This document shows positions 42,431-55,130 of a stretch of DNA of 64,000 nucleotides, piece after piece. A program made the translations under genes and the position numbers. Source of the DNA: Episyrphus balteatus (taxonomy: Eukaryota; Arthropoda; Insecta; Diptera; Syrphidae); NCBI RefSeq assembly GCF_945859705.1, contig NC_079135.1:127714551-127778550 (forward strand). The letters are read 5' to 3'. Positions within the stretch are counted from its first letter, which is position 1, and every line of letters begins with the position of its first letter. The notes under the pieces were generated by a model, which saw only the letters and a list, made by a program, of their open reading frames with translations, did not search any database and was not told the DNA's origin.

Positions 42431-43042
42431 CACTTTAAAAATAATAAAAAAAAAATTAATAAAGTGGGAACACTGAATTTTTGTTTTTGTTGATTTGGAT
42501 CTGATAATTTTGTCGGAGAATCGAAAAACTTTTATGCATGTTGCAACTTTGTTTCAAATTTGCTCTCCACATTATAAGTCGACGTAAAGTATCCACTCAT
42601 TACTCTTGTTTTGAGTTTCTGCTAAAAAGGGTTACCACTTGGCTGCAGCTTAAGTGCAATTGGATACAATTATCAAATGTCAGATAAATGCTTCTCGCTC
42701 CGTCAGTCTAAATCGTCTGACCAAATCAACCTCATTACGACTGGTGCGTGTGTTGCATGCACAATGAAAGAGCTTCGCATCGCATATTGAATTCCTTTGT
42801 TTACCCGAAAAAAAAAAAAAAAAAAATCAAAATATGAACTTGAAACTGACACTTTTACAAGCCCATCAAGTGGGATTAGAAATGAAGAAGATCATCATCA
42901 CGAATGGGCATCAGACAGTTGTGGCTGAGAGTTTGAGATATGAGTGAATGCGTAACCTTTACGCATCACAAACCATAAAAGACGTACGCGCACGCATGAT
43001 AATGATCGATTTGGGCCGTTTCTGTCTGATGGTCTTCAGTCA
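42431..43042. other. Host-like DNA, no gene recognised
   Basis: The stretch is moderately balanced at 42560-43040, and a run of A at 42809-42827 is the only simple repeat. It provides the target site of the hAT-type element. Confidence 0.45.
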
Positions 43043-43050
43043 CTTGTGGG

Positions 43051-44241
43051 TAGAGCTGTAGCAAATCGTATGTATTCGTTACTAAAATGCGGGAATTCAC
43101 TTCAGTAACGAGTAACGAAACGTTACTTTCTAAACAGTATCGTTACTCGTATGTTTCGTTACTGGGTACTGAAGTAACGAAACATACGAAACGTACGAGA
43201 TACGAAACATACGAGTAACGACGCGATTCCAGTTTCAATACTAAATCCGATGTAAGAGATACGAAATGAAGTGATACACTCAATTTGTCGCATTTCGCAT
43301 CTCGTGTCGGTATCGTAACCATAGTCAGAATGCTAACTGCAGATAATTATCTGGAGTTTACTTTTGTCTCGATTAAAACAGTAGTTCCAAGGTTCAATAT
43401 TCATTGTGTTATCGATAATTTATACAGAAATATAAAAAGAGACGTTTTCGTATTTTCTCTATTTGGCCAAAATATGTAACAACGCAACCAATCTGTTTAT
43501 GGCCTTGGTGTTAATGGTATTGATATTTAGCTTAAGAATGTACAAAAGTGTTTTGGTTTTTGAAAAAATTTGTTAATTTTCAGTGCAAAATATTCAACTA
43601 TAAAAAAAGCCGAGAAAACGAGGTTGGAAAATCACTGTCAATAGAAAAAAAAATGAAAAATTGTTCGACATGGTTGTATTGAAGTGTTAATATTCCGAGA
43701 TCTTCGCCATGTACTTTTGAAATAAAGGTCTCTAAAGAATTGTGATAAGATTACTGAACGAATATAAAAAAAAATTACCAAAGTTTTGTCTAAAAATTTG
43801 GAAAAAAATCAAAAAAGTTTCCACGTTTGATTAAAAAAAAACAAAAAAAATTCAATATAGCTACCTTTAAACTCTTATTACATGAGAATGCCGCAACTAA
43901 TTTTAATGTTTATGACCTTAAAATGTAGCTTAGATTATAGAAATTGTTTTTGGTTAAAAAAAAAAAAATTTTACACCCTTATACCAATGTACGAAACATG
44001 CTTAAAATACCAAACATACGAAACGTATCAAATACATGAAATATACGAAATGTAGGAAACACACGAAGCATGCGAAAGTAACGAAAGTAACGAAACATGC
44101 GAAACACACGAAACATACGAAATGTGCGAAAAATGCGAAACATACGAAAGTAACGAGTAACGATATTATTGATGCGGGTACTAGTATCAAAAGTAACATA
44201 TACATGCGGGTACTCATTTTGTCGTTACTTTTACAGCCCTA
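43051..44241. mobile_element. Non-autonomous hAT-type element, 1.19 kb, 8-bp target duplication
   Basis: CTTGTGGG flanks both sides (43043-43050, 44242-44249). Termini are TAGAGCTGTA and, at the right, TACAGCCCTA. Both subterminal regions carry dense repeats of ACGAAACATACGAAA / CGTTACTTTCG types (43080-43215 and 43990-44225), a plausible array of transposase binding sites. The 64-codon and 95-codon frames inside, including one made of KHTKHAK-like text, are low-complexity by-products. No transposase is present. Confidence 0.88.
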
Positions 44242-44249
44242 CTTGTGGG

Positions 44250-45104
44250 TATGTTTAGCCAAGTCATGGTGGTGTCCATCAGTTTTTTTGAGGTATCTTC
44301 CCTTTTGGAAGATCTATGGTTAAATAATTTGATCCATTATACCTAACAGTAATGAAATGCTTCTAGCTGTCTTATTTTTTTGATGATACGAAAAATAATG
44401 TTGAGATACTTTGCTAAGTGAATTGGTCTTTAAAGTGGATACAGACGGTGCACTTATGCTTACGAAAAAGTGTTCTAAATCTTTCAGATTTTTCAGCTTC
44501 AAGTCAAAATAGACAAAAAAATAGGGAGAAGGAGGAGGTAAAATAGATCTCTATCTATTCCTCAATTTAAACTTAAATTACTGAAACGTCTAATGTAGCT
44601 GTCAAAATGTTATGCTATGCGTCTGTCGGCATATAAAATCTATGCACACTTCTTATGATTGTGTAGAGTTTGTTGTTTGTTTTTAATTTGATGCAAGCAA
44701 CGAGAGAATAATGAAGTGTTAGTGATGTAATGGAATGAAAGACTAATAAATAAAGAATACTCATGTAATTACAATTTTTGGTATTTTAGTATTAGACTTG
44801 TATACTTGTAAAAAATCAGTCTTATGAATTTAAAATGTAATTGTCAAAGTCAAGTAAGCTTTGAAATCTTTAAATAATAACTTTTCAAGGTTGTTTAATT
44901 TTCTCCAAATAGCTCTAACGGACTTCAATAAAAAAAAAAAGGCCGACTAGATGGCTCATAGGTACCTACTTGCTCTTGTGTAGTTAAATTTACTTACATT
45001 TATCCCAGGTTAACATTAACTATTATGTTTAATTTTTCGTATATTTCCTTACTTGCAGTTAGGCTGCTATTTATTTCGTCAATTCCATTATAATCTTTGA
45101 ACAA
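44250..45104. other. Unclassified DNA, nothing recognised
   Basis: No supported gene or element. An ACTTGC at 45051 could be the decayed 5' end of the following HINE copy. Confidence 0.45.
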
Positions 45105-45850
45105 CAAAAAAGTGGGTCCCGGAAGTCCGTCTGTCTGTCGGTCTGTCTGTCTGTATAAGGAGCTACAGCCTAAGCGTATGGACCGATTAATGTCAAACTT
45201 GGTATGTAGCGTTATTTGGCGACTCTCCAGAGGGGTTTTTGGAATTAATTTTTTTGGACCAAAAATAACGGTACTTGTCATATACCGATTTTAGTAAAAT
45301 TGAAATATCTCAAAAACGGCTCTAACGATTTTGTTTAAAAAATTCAAGTGTTAGTTTTAAGCTAAGGTCTATCTTCCAATGAAAAATTTTTTTTTGAGAA
45401 TCATTATTAACGGTACCTGCCATAGAACCGTTTATTTCAAATCCGATTATCTCCGAAACTGCTTATTCGATTTCAACGAAACTTTTTGTGAAGAAGCATT
45501 TATATAATTTAAATATAAGCCAAAAATAAGATTTTGAAAAAAATAATTTTTGGATTTTTAAAAAAATTTTGAAAATTTATTTTTAAAAAATCAAATTCTC
45601 GAAAACGGGACATTGAATTTTTTTGAAATTTTGTTTTTAGATGTTGATAAGTGATTTCTAAAGAATGGCATACCATTTTTATTTTAAAACTTTTTTTCCA
45701 AAAAATTATTTATAAAAAATTAGTTTTTTTAAAAAACGGCTCTAACGATTTTGGAAATTTTTTTTCTAAAAATGCATCAATCAAAACTGCATACTTGTTT
45801 TGGAGGGCAATTTAATTTCAGATTTTATTTTATTTTTTTTTTTTAACGAA
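45105..45850 (+). mobile_element. HINE / DINE-1-like element, truncated copy 3
   Basis: It begins at the AAAAAGTGGGTCCCGGAAGT block, with a GTCT/GTCG tract at 45126-45158 and the core CTACAGCCTAAGCGTATGG, then shares the body of copy 2 (GGTTTTTGGAATTAATTTTT, ACGGTACCTGCCATAGAACC). The 5' stem and the 3' GAGCAAGTACGTGC terminus are missing or unrecognisable. Confidence 0.72.
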
Positions 45851-46265
45851 TTTTATTTTTGTTTCCAAATTTCTATATAAAAAGTCTTAAAAATTTAAGC
45901 AACTTTAACTCTATTATTCTTTTAACTGTCCTATTCGATTTCACTAATCGAAAAGTTTTTTTTTTATAAAAGTCAGGGTATACTTTTCTAATGGTTTTTC
46001 GTATGCTTAACTCGAATCCAAAGTCGGAAAAATTTTTTCACATCACGTTTTTGAGATATTACCGTTAGAAAATCAAAAATACTCTTTTTAACAGTTTTTG
46101 ATGTTTATCCTTTTGCGTGATAATTAGTTATAATTAAATTTGTGACGGACTAAACTTTTTCTTTCAAAATCTGTTTCAATCTTTTTAATATCTCTTTTCC
46201 TCTTTGAGAAATCCTAAGTTGAATTCAACATGTTTGGTGCATATTCTCTATGCAAAAAAATAAAT
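45851..46265. other. A+T-rich DNA, nothing recognised
   Basis: No supported feature. Confidence 0.4.
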
Positions 46266-46423
46266 CTTATGTTCGTTTGGGTTTCATGGTGAATCTTAAA
46301 AAAAATTCCTTACCTATAAACTTGCCAAAAAAACTTAAGTTAATGTAAATAGAATATTATGTCAACTTTTGAAAGCGGTAAAGAATTTTTTGAGATTTGC
46401 CATGAAACCCAAACGAACATAAG
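46266..46423. mobile_element. 158-bp TIR element (MITE)
   Basis: Inverted termini of about 25-30 bp start CTTATGTTCGTTTGGGTTTC and are nearly identical on both ends. No clear target duplication is visible. The interior is A+T-rich. Confidence 0.7.
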
Positions 46424-46429
46424 AACGGG

Positions 46430-46500
46430 AGAAAATGGCGTCACTTTTTTGTGGTTTATCGATTTATAAGACGTTATCACGTAAAACAAAATAAGCACTA
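46430..46500 (-). repeat. Short dispersed segment shared with 60515-60600
   Basis: GAGAAAATGGCGTCAC, then ATCGATTTATAAGACGTTAT and CACGTAAAA, recurs in reverse orientation at 60515-60600 with a small length difference. The GTGATAACGT motif also appears near the outer edge of repeat X (850-860). Confidence 0.7.
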
Positions 46501-48713
46501 AAATTGTAAAGCTAGAAGAATGTAGCTTTTACATGCTTTTCGTTGTATTTTTACAAGATCATTTTTCACTGAGATTAACAGCTTTTCGGAAATCACAAAA
46601 AATAATCACGAATTTTTTTTGTCTTTAATTTTTTGCCATAATGTGTAACCCTGAAAATACTAAAAAATTCTAGTATTTTGATGAGTGAAAAAGTACTTAT
46701 TGCGTTATCGGATTTTGAAGTTAAAATCTAAAATATTAAACATTTTCTTACTTTTCTTTATGTAATTATTCGATTCTTTTTATAATTTTTTAAGACATTA
46801 CAGTAAAATAATTGCATCAAAGCGACACAAATGCCTTTGCCTACCTTCTTTTTTTGTTTTCTTCAGAAAGTAGATCAACACTCTTCTTTTGGTCGTATGA
46901 TAACCGAAACGTAAGTAGGTTCATACCCTATGAAACTTATATCTCATTCGAATACAAACAGCTCACACTGCAAAAACTCGGCGATTTATTCTTCCAACAA
47001 CAAAAGCAAAATAAAACATAAAAAAACGGCGGAAAGAAAGCAAATTCTCCGACATCATAAAAGACAACAAGCTCATTCAAAACACACTCTTTCAAGTACC
47101 TACCGTTTTTCTTCTTTTTCACTTCTATGCTATACGTTAATGTTGTTCACCTGCATTCCTTTATCCTAAACACACATACGACACACAAGTACTATAATAG
47201 AATTTAATTTATTCATTAAGTGCTCGCAATTTATCTACCACTTAGTTTGAAACAAAAGCAAAGCGCAACCCTCCTTGAAAACGCACAATGTGCGTTTAAA
47301 AGCCACCCACTTACACCCCACATACACTCTCTCTCTCCCTCCCTCTCTCTCGAAATGAATAATTGTGTTCTTGTTCTTCTTCTTGAATTCGTTTTTATAT
47401 TTGCAACAAAGAACGAGAGATGTTTGTTGAGTAGAATTATTTAAGAACGATTAAATGATTCCCCTGAGGATACCTAGTATGCAATTTGGAATGAAAATCT
47501 CACCCCCCTCTCTGCAGTTCAAACCCCCTCGCTGTACAAAATAATACCGCTTCTCTATAGATACGCATGATCCTTGGGGCTATTTCCAAAACACACACTC
47601 ACATACACTCAAGGTATATAATTTTATTCGCCGGCACACAAGTTGTCAATTACAAGCAAATTGACAAATGGAATTAATGGCACTTTGCCTGCCCTGACAT
47701 TTGTTCTTTCTTTTTGCATAATTACGTTCGTCTTCTTCTTCCATAGAGATGCGATAGCATAAGAGGGTTTGATTGTGAGCAGGTTAGGTATAGGCAAAGT
47801 ATGGAGTCGGATTAGTAAATGGCAAAAGATGCTCCTTGACAAGAATAGTTCGACATTCAATCATACAAGAACATGACATTTTTTTATGAGGGAGGCAAGA
47901 GAAATTGGAATTGTCTGTATAGAGAAGGTGGATAGAGAGGTTATATACAACACAAACACATCCTTTTTACCTCGTTTTGTATTATTATGTCATGGCCCTT
48001 TATTTTTTTTTTCTTTCCTTGGCATTTGCATTCAAACTTAGGTATATCCTTCATTCAAGGAACACACAAAATATATATTTTATTTATTTTAAATTCAGAG
48101 CACACCGCCCCAGGAGACTAAACGAGCATAGTAGGGGGTGGTGGTTGATGACATTGGTTGTAGGGTGAATGATTTTGATGCTGCAAACTGTTATCCTTTT
48201 AAACTTAGGAAATACACTCCGAATTACCTGATTTTTCGAAGTGGAAATCTATCGCTATGAGTGACGCTTTTCAATATACAATTTCGTAAGATTTCTATGT
48301 TAGTCTTGCAATTTTTTGTTAGAAGAAGGTATATTATTTATACTCAGGTCTAGTGACTTATAACTCTCAGTCACTCTTCTAAATCTTGATTCTGGACTGC
48401 AAGAATAAACGAGGCTTAAAACTTTTTGGGGAGTCCGAAAAAACCTAAGGTGAAATTCACTTTTTGTTTTTCAATAATATCTTTATAAGTTTTGTGGATT
48501 GGTATCCCAAATTTCAAGATGTGGGACAAACTGCACTTGTTGATCCCATGAGCATTGAAAAAAAAAAATAATTCATCGACTTTTTTGAAAAATCCACAAA
48601 CAGATTTAACTGTTTTTTTCAATTTTTTTTTAATTTTCAAAATGATAATATGTTATCAAAATAACAGATAAATCAATTTTTTCAAAACAGATTAATGAAT
48701 TCTCTTTACATTA
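46501..48713. other. Host-like DNA with a CT-rich microsatellite, no gene recognised
   Basis: The stretch 46800-48200 is mostly free of repeats visible in the window, with a CTCTCTCTC tract at 47324-47351. Short frames occur but none has a recognisable domain. It could be intronic or intergenic. Confidence 0.5.
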
Positions 48714-48848
48714 GCTGCGTTCCTTTGGAAATATTTATCTACTTTTTAGTACTTAAAACTACTTTGAACTACTTTGCTTTACTGAAAAAGTAGTTCAAAG
48801 CAGCTTTAAGTACTAAAAAGTAGATAAATATTTCCAAAGGAACGCAGC
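48714..48848. mobile_element. 135-bp palindromic MITE flanked by TA
   Basis: The termini GCTGCGTTCCTTTGGAAATA and its reverse complement lie at the two ends, with TA at 48712-48713 and 48849-48850. The arms are about 60 bp with few mismatches around a loop containing TTTGCTTTACTG. Confidence 0.85.
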
Positions 48849-49127
48849 TATTGTGTTTTAAAGTGCTTTTCAGTGATGACTTAGACAAAAAAAAAAAAAA
48901 ACCGTCAAAACTTTCGTTAATGTTGTCGGTTCGTCTGGATTTGGCATTAAAAAGAACCTATATCCTATATGTCGCATGTTTAAAACACGCCAAAGTATTT
49001 TTTTTTAACTTTATGAACCTAAACCTCCCGGTTGGATAGTGAACAACAAGGCTTATGGAGACTTAATATTTCTATACTTTTGAAGTAAGTATAGAATGCC
49101 TAATCATAGATATCTACTAAACTTTTA

Positions 49128-51440
49128 TAGTGGAGTAACTAAAGCTCAAAAATAAATTGGCAATATTAGGGATTTAGATTTTGATGATCTTTATTTGCAC
49201 ACATCGGTAATTAAAAATACTTTAATGTCTTTAGATTAAAAATTGCCGGTGTTGCCGTTTTGATTTTTTAAATTTAATTGAAGATTTTTGTGAACAAAAA
49301 AACTTTTTTTCAAAATTTTTTCTTAAATTTCATAAATTAATTGATGCCAAAAGATTGTCTAGGAAATTCAAGGAAAAAAAAATATATAGGAGTGAGGGAC
49401 AATATTCCATAGTTCAAGCGATAGATGCAATTTTCTTATTAATTGACTTCAAACACAAAAAAAAAATATTTGAACACAACGGCAACACCTACAATATTTA
49501 AATATACATTTTTAAAAAACATTTTGAAGTGAAAACTTCTTTAGTATCGTAGTGATTTGAAACAAGATGAAACGAAAACGCGACACGACTTCAACTTGTT
49601 ATAACTTTTTTGTTTTAATATATAGATGTATGAAATTTGTACTGTAGATAGGTAATTAAATAAATTATAATTGTACAAAATTTCAATTAATTTCATATTC
49701 AAAATTTGGAGATAACGGTAAAAAGATGTTCTTTTCCAACACACGTTATATCTTTTGATATAGTGCACATACAAATTTGGTTTAACTTTAATACGCATGC
49801 TGATAACATAACCTTTTATTTGATATATCACACGTAACGGTACGTGCTCTACAAGTTACACAATCTTAAATTGAAAAAAATTTAAAAATACCTCAAAACA
49901 CCTGTGGAGATCTGTTGGCGATGACCAGCTAACAGTGTAGGAAGTACTGTAATCTCAGTCTGGAAATTCGACATGGCTGACTTTAAAAAATTCTAACTTC
50001 TCTTGTACACATCTTTGAAATAAAATTTATACATCATTACACAAGGTGAAACAATAAGCTTTCACATGGTATAAAATTTTGTATAGGTTGTCAAACAAAA
50101 AAATTGGTTTAATAGCATGAGAACATAAAAATAAATGTTTTTTTTTTGCTTTTTGGATGAAATTTCATGGAGTTTAAAAAATTCTAGCTCTTTTTGTAGA
50201 TGTCTCATACACCTGATCGATATATATATTTTGAGCTAAGACAATAAGCTTTCAGATGGTGTAAATTTGTATAGGTTGTTAGGGAAAAAAATGGATTTAA
50301 TAGTGTGAGAAGATAAAAATACGTGTTTTTTCGCTTTTTTTATGGAAATTGATCAAGTTCAAAAAATTCTAGCTCTTTTTGTAGATGTCTCATAGACTTG
50401 ATCGATATATATATTTTGAGCTGAGACAATAAACTTTCAGATGATATAAAATGTATCTAGGTTGTCATATAAAAAACATGGATTTGAAGGTGATAGAATA
50501 AAAATAGGTAGATTTTTTCTATTTTTTTTTTTTGCAAGAAAAATGATTTTTTAAGGTTTCACTTCTACCACGTGTGTATTGCACATATGATTTTTTTTTT
50601 TTTATAGAAGTTTTGAAAAAAAATTTAACTTATTTTTTTTTTAAAGTTCAACATCCTAATATAAAATTATTTTTTATTCATTTAATAACCCTTACTGTTG
50701 AAAGTTAAATAGCAAAAATTTAAAGTTCTTATTTACCAAAGTCTTTCAGAAAATTAATTATTTCAATGCAAAAATTCAGTTTTTATCAAAAAAAACCCAT
50801 TGAAATTGAAGTAATTTTTATTTATTTTTTACCTTTCGGAATTCAACTGATAATATTTATGGCCAAACATTTTTTAAAAATAAATTCATATTTTATTAGA
50901 AAAAGTTTTGAAAAAAGTCATTTTAAATTTTTTTAATACAATTTTTCTTTTTAATTCTGAGTTTGAGGACCATTTTTTCAACAACTCTTAATTAAATTTA
51001 GTGGATTTAAATTTGTAAGATAAGAATAAACTTCTGGCTTTTTAAAAATTTATTTTAAAATATTGTAGGTGTTGAATCAACACTGTTGATGTTGGTTTTC
51101 AAAATATTTTTTTTTTTGTGTTTGAAGTCAGATTGTAAGAAAATTGCATTTATCGCTTAAATGATGGGAGATTGTCCCTTACTCCCTTATATTTTTTTCC
51201 TTAAATTACCTCGAGAATCTTTTGCTATCATTTGTTTTATGAAATTTTAGCAAAAAAAAAAATGGTTTTGTTCAAACAAAATTTAATTTTAATTTAAAAA
51301 AACAATACGGCAACATCGGCAATTTTTAATCTATAGACTTTAAAGTATTTTTAATTACCTACGTTTGAAAAAAAATCGTCAAAATCAGAGCTGTTCGGCC
51401 GGGTTCCCTAATAATTTGCTTTAGTTACTCTACTATTAGT
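49128..51440. mobile_element. 2.3-kb foldback element enclosing a copy of repeat X
   Basis: The left arm (49128-49510) includes GGAGTAACTAAAGC, AATTAAAAATACTTTAATG and AAAATTGCCGGTGTTGCCG. The right arm (51055-51440) contains the reverse complements, ending GCTTTAGTTACTC. The arms are diverged. The interior carries reverse-oriented repeat X (49560-50640). No target duplication is certain, and there is no open frame of note. Confidence 0.75.
49560..50640 (-). repeat. Dispersed repeat 'X', partial copy D
   Basis: Read on the minus strand this follows 1160-1840 of copy A, including GACTTTAAAAAATTCTAACT versus the related text at 1445-1470 and GTACTTCC...ACAC. It also parallels 41640-42430. Confidence 0.7.
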
Positions 51441-51732
51441 TTATTAGCATTTATTTCGAGATTTTACTTTCTTTTCACTTGATGTAATAAGAGTTATTTT
51501 ACCATTAAAAATAAAAAAAAACTCAGATAGATACATTTGAACACAGTTCACGCAATTTCTAAGGTAACATACATTTGTGCATCAAGTATTTATAAAGTTT
51601 AAACTTAACAGGTCACTGTGGTGTATGCGTAACTTTTGTTTCAAAAAATTGTTTTGATAATTTTTAATATGTGACGTGCTATCTTGTAAACCTTACGAGG
51701 TCAAAAGTAAAGACTTATACATGCCCGTATAG

Positions 51733-52229
51733 TAGGGTGTGTCACTTTTGTATGGCCGAAAAAAAGTACCATAATTTTGCAATGTACTAGTGGTCAAAAG
51801 TTTTATAAGTGTCTAAGGTTTCATAATATGTAAAAAAAAAATTATAATATCGCTCGTCTTTGGTTCGCTGAAATCGGTTGAAGTTGTTAGGAAAAAACGA
51901 TTTTATATGAAAAAATTATTTTTTTTCTTCGCATATTATTTCGCATCTTCTTTATTAAATGATCAATTAGAACAAATATAAGCTTAAAAGTTTTTTCTTA
52001 TAAAGATATATATTTAATAAACTTGTTTTTGTATTCAAACGGCGCAATTAAAAAAAAAAACATATATTTCAAAAATCTCTAAAAATTCAAATTTCTTCGA
52101 TTTCTTCCTACATTTTGAGCTAGATATTAATTAAAATGAAAATTGTAAACGCAGGATTTGATAAGTAACTCAACTTTTAAAAGCTATTACATTTGAAAAT
52201 TCCGTACTTTAGCATTTTGACAAACCCTA
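51733..52229. mobile_element. hAT-like MITE of 497 bp
   Basis: Inverted termini TAGGGTGTGTCA and TAGGGTTTGTCA are flanked by CCGTATAG (51725-51732) and CCGTATAC (52230-52237), an 8-bp duplication with one difference. The interior is A+T-rich and non-coding. Confidence 0.65.
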
Positions 52230-52237
52230 CCGTATAC

Positions 52238-53391
52238 GAATTTCGAAAACACACAGAATAGACAATAGATTATTTGGCACTTGGCCAATATTAATATGGA
52301 ATAGGTATTACAAATACGAATGATTTTGAAGATTCGGGTTCTAAATAATATACACTTTAATAACATGTGTGCACCTAGTTGCTTTTATGTCAAATGGCTG
52401 AAATCAGAGTTTGGAAACATAACTTTAAGAAAGTGTGAACTTTTTGTATGGTGTATTGTTTTGTATATTCATATTTTTGTAGACATGGTGTCATTTTTGT
52501 TTTATTTTCCTGAAACATTATGAATTGAGGCGTTCCGAATAATAAATGGGTCAAGTCCACTTCTCTATAGGTTGGATGCTTTAAGGTCTTAAAAATTAAG
52601 GGTTTTGTTTTATCTTAATTAGAATGATTGAATGAAATTTTGGAGATTATACTATTGATTTGTGAATTATTTATTTCAAAAGATCCTTTAGTTCTTGAGA
52701 ATAAGCTTCTCAAAGTTCAGTTTAATGCACAAATTTAAAACGAACTTGAACCATTATTATTTTGAAGCCCTTAATTATTGAAAAACGGCTTATGTACCTA
52801 ATCAAGTTATCTAGAGTGTATTTTTTTGTTTTTTATGATTCATTTATATGATTTTTTATATGATGCGAATCGTGCAAGGATTATGTTGTCATATCTTGAG
52901 AGCAATAATATTTTGTAAATAGTAAGACTTGGAAAGATCATGCAAGTCATCAAATAAAATAATTTGAATGTTATTTTTTATTTTTATTTGTAGGTACTAC
53001 TCATTCAGAAAACTATGAAATATACCTTAATCCTAATTTTAACCTTGATTTCATTGATGGTCCCAAATTATTATGCTAAATGAAAGTTTAACTCTCATGG
53101 AGCTCCTTTTTATAATTGCTCTCATGTGATTTTTAGTCAAGTTGTATGTTGTATAACTATTATGAACCATGCATAATTTTTTGATACAAAATATTTTTAG
53201 AAACTTTTTTTTGCGCAAAATAAAACGGTTGGTATACAGAAATTGCACTAATTTGATTTTTTTGTTTGAAAGCATAAATAGAACAACTCAACTTTGTTCT
53301 GTAGTTTTCGGTTCAATTATTATAATCACTTTTTTAAATACAAAAATGCATCATTTTATAAATGCTAAGTGCAAGAAATTTCCATTTTCCC
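52238..53391. other. A+T-rich DNA, nothing recognised
   Basis: No supported gene, RNA or repeat. Confidence 0.5.
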
Positions 53392-54109
53392 ATTTTTACT
53401 TGCTCTATAGGGCAAGTATTGGTTTCGTGTGGAAAAAAAAATCGAGGTTTTTATCAAAACCAACATTACGATGGTGGAGAAGATCAAAAAAGTGGTTTTC
53501 GTCATGCCGTCCGTCGGTCTGTGCGTCTGTGCGTCCATCTGTACATGGAGCTAGGGCCTAAACGGATGGATGGATTTGCTTGAAACTTGGTAAAGATGAT
53601 TTTTACGTAATTCCCTAGGACGGTTTTTTTTATTTTTTTAATATCTCCAATTTAACGCATATCTCCCATATAACGTTTTCGAGGTATTTCAAATTTCTCG
53701 AAAACGGCTCTAACGATTTCGTTTAAATTTGGTGTGCGCAGTACTCTTATTGATTTTAACAAAACTGCGTTTTTAAGTTTTTTCAAAAATTGCCGAGAGC
53801 GGAAATATGGCGTTGCCGTTTTTCAAAAATTGACATGTTTTTTAAGTTCATATATTTCATCAAAGCATAAGTCAATTTTTTCAAAATTTACAGACATCAT
53901 AGGTATTGAAGTGTAAAATGTAAAAAAAAATTAAAAAAAAAAGTTTTTCAAAAAATATTTAAAAAATTGAATTTTTTTAACTTTCGATTTTTTTTTTTTT
54001 TTATTATTTTTTTTTCTCCACAAAATCTTAAATTTCCAATAGATATTTAAGATAAAGATGCTTTGAACTACAAGAGCAAGTGCGTGCGACCCAGTCGTGC
54101 ATTTTATTT
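53392..54109 (+). mobile_element. HINE / DINE-1-like element, diverged copy 4
   Basis: It starts ATTTTTACTTGCTCTATAGG with the paired GGCAAGT and has ACATTACGATGGTGGAGAAG, a decayed GTCT/GTCC tract (about 53508-53542) and the core GCCTAAACGGATGGATGGAT. It ends AGAGCAAGTGCGTGCGACCC then AGTCGTGCATTTTATT. The body differs from copies 1-3, so it is a separate subfamily with conserved ends. The frames crossing the tract are not genes. Confidence 0.75.
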
Positions 54110-55130
54110 GTTTAATATTTTTGGCCAAAAACTTTATTTCTATTACTTCCGACAAATGTCTTCTTTCTCAACACAAAATCAATTTCAATATAAACACAAA
54201 TTGAGAAGTAAATATCTGCATATTATTACAGTTTTTTTTTTTTTTTAGTTTATGATGATGTCGTGTATGCAACATTTCATCAAGTTGTAAATTTTCTTAA
54301 CAAAATAATAAAAATAAAAAAATGAAAAAAAAAAGAAACAAAATGAGGGTAAAACATCCTTTCGCATTCATCGCGATTATATTGGTGTGTTTTCTTTTTA
54401 TTTTGTTTCTTTCATATTTCCCGTTGAGTCAGTCTAACTTGCCAACTTTTGAATAAATTATCTTGCAAAAGCAATTTGTTTTGGTACTCGTATATACAAT
54501 AAAAAAAAAAAACCAAAACAAGAATAAGAAAAAAAAAAAAATAACAAAGCAAAGTACCAAGCACATTTCAAGACCCAACCAAAAAAAAAAAAAAACATAT
54601 ATCGACTCTCATAATACGGAAGAAAATCATGCATGCATATGGGATGAAAACATATACTCGTACTCTACATACAGAGAAAGGATATAGAAGACCCCAAAAA
54701 TCCGACTTATGTCATTCAAATTCTCTCACTCGGAATCACTTGTACGTATATGAGGAGACGAGCAACCGTTCTCTTTATCATCATCATCATCATCGTCGTT
54801 GTCGTCGTAGACAGTTTTGTTCAGCTGGCATTCATCTTATGAAATCTTACTATTTTTCTTATTCAAAAATAGATAAATATATAAACTAAGGAATATAAAC
54901 ACGGAGATCCTTATTGTGATCCTTGCCGCAAAAAAATAATAATCAGCAAAATTATTACTCCATGTATAGTCTGAGTCGTTTGGATGGAAATTAAAGATGG
55001 GAGATCATATATAAATATGAAAAGAAAAGAACAGGAGAAAAACGGAGCCCTGAGGTACACCAACTTTTTTTAAAAGACTTGAAATAATCGAATAAACTGT
55101 GGGTTGAGCACTCTAAGAAAGCAATTTGAA
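54110..55130. other. Unclassified DNA with A-runs and a CAT/CGT microsatellite
   Basis: Runs of A with CAAAA occur at 54300-54600 and CATCATCATCATCATCGTCG at about 54779-54800. Otherwise no supported feature. Confidence 0.5.

Noticed and set aside
44036..44323. His/Lys-rich protein (KHTKHAKH text)
   Set aside because: It is the hAT element's subterminal repeat translated; no conserved domain.
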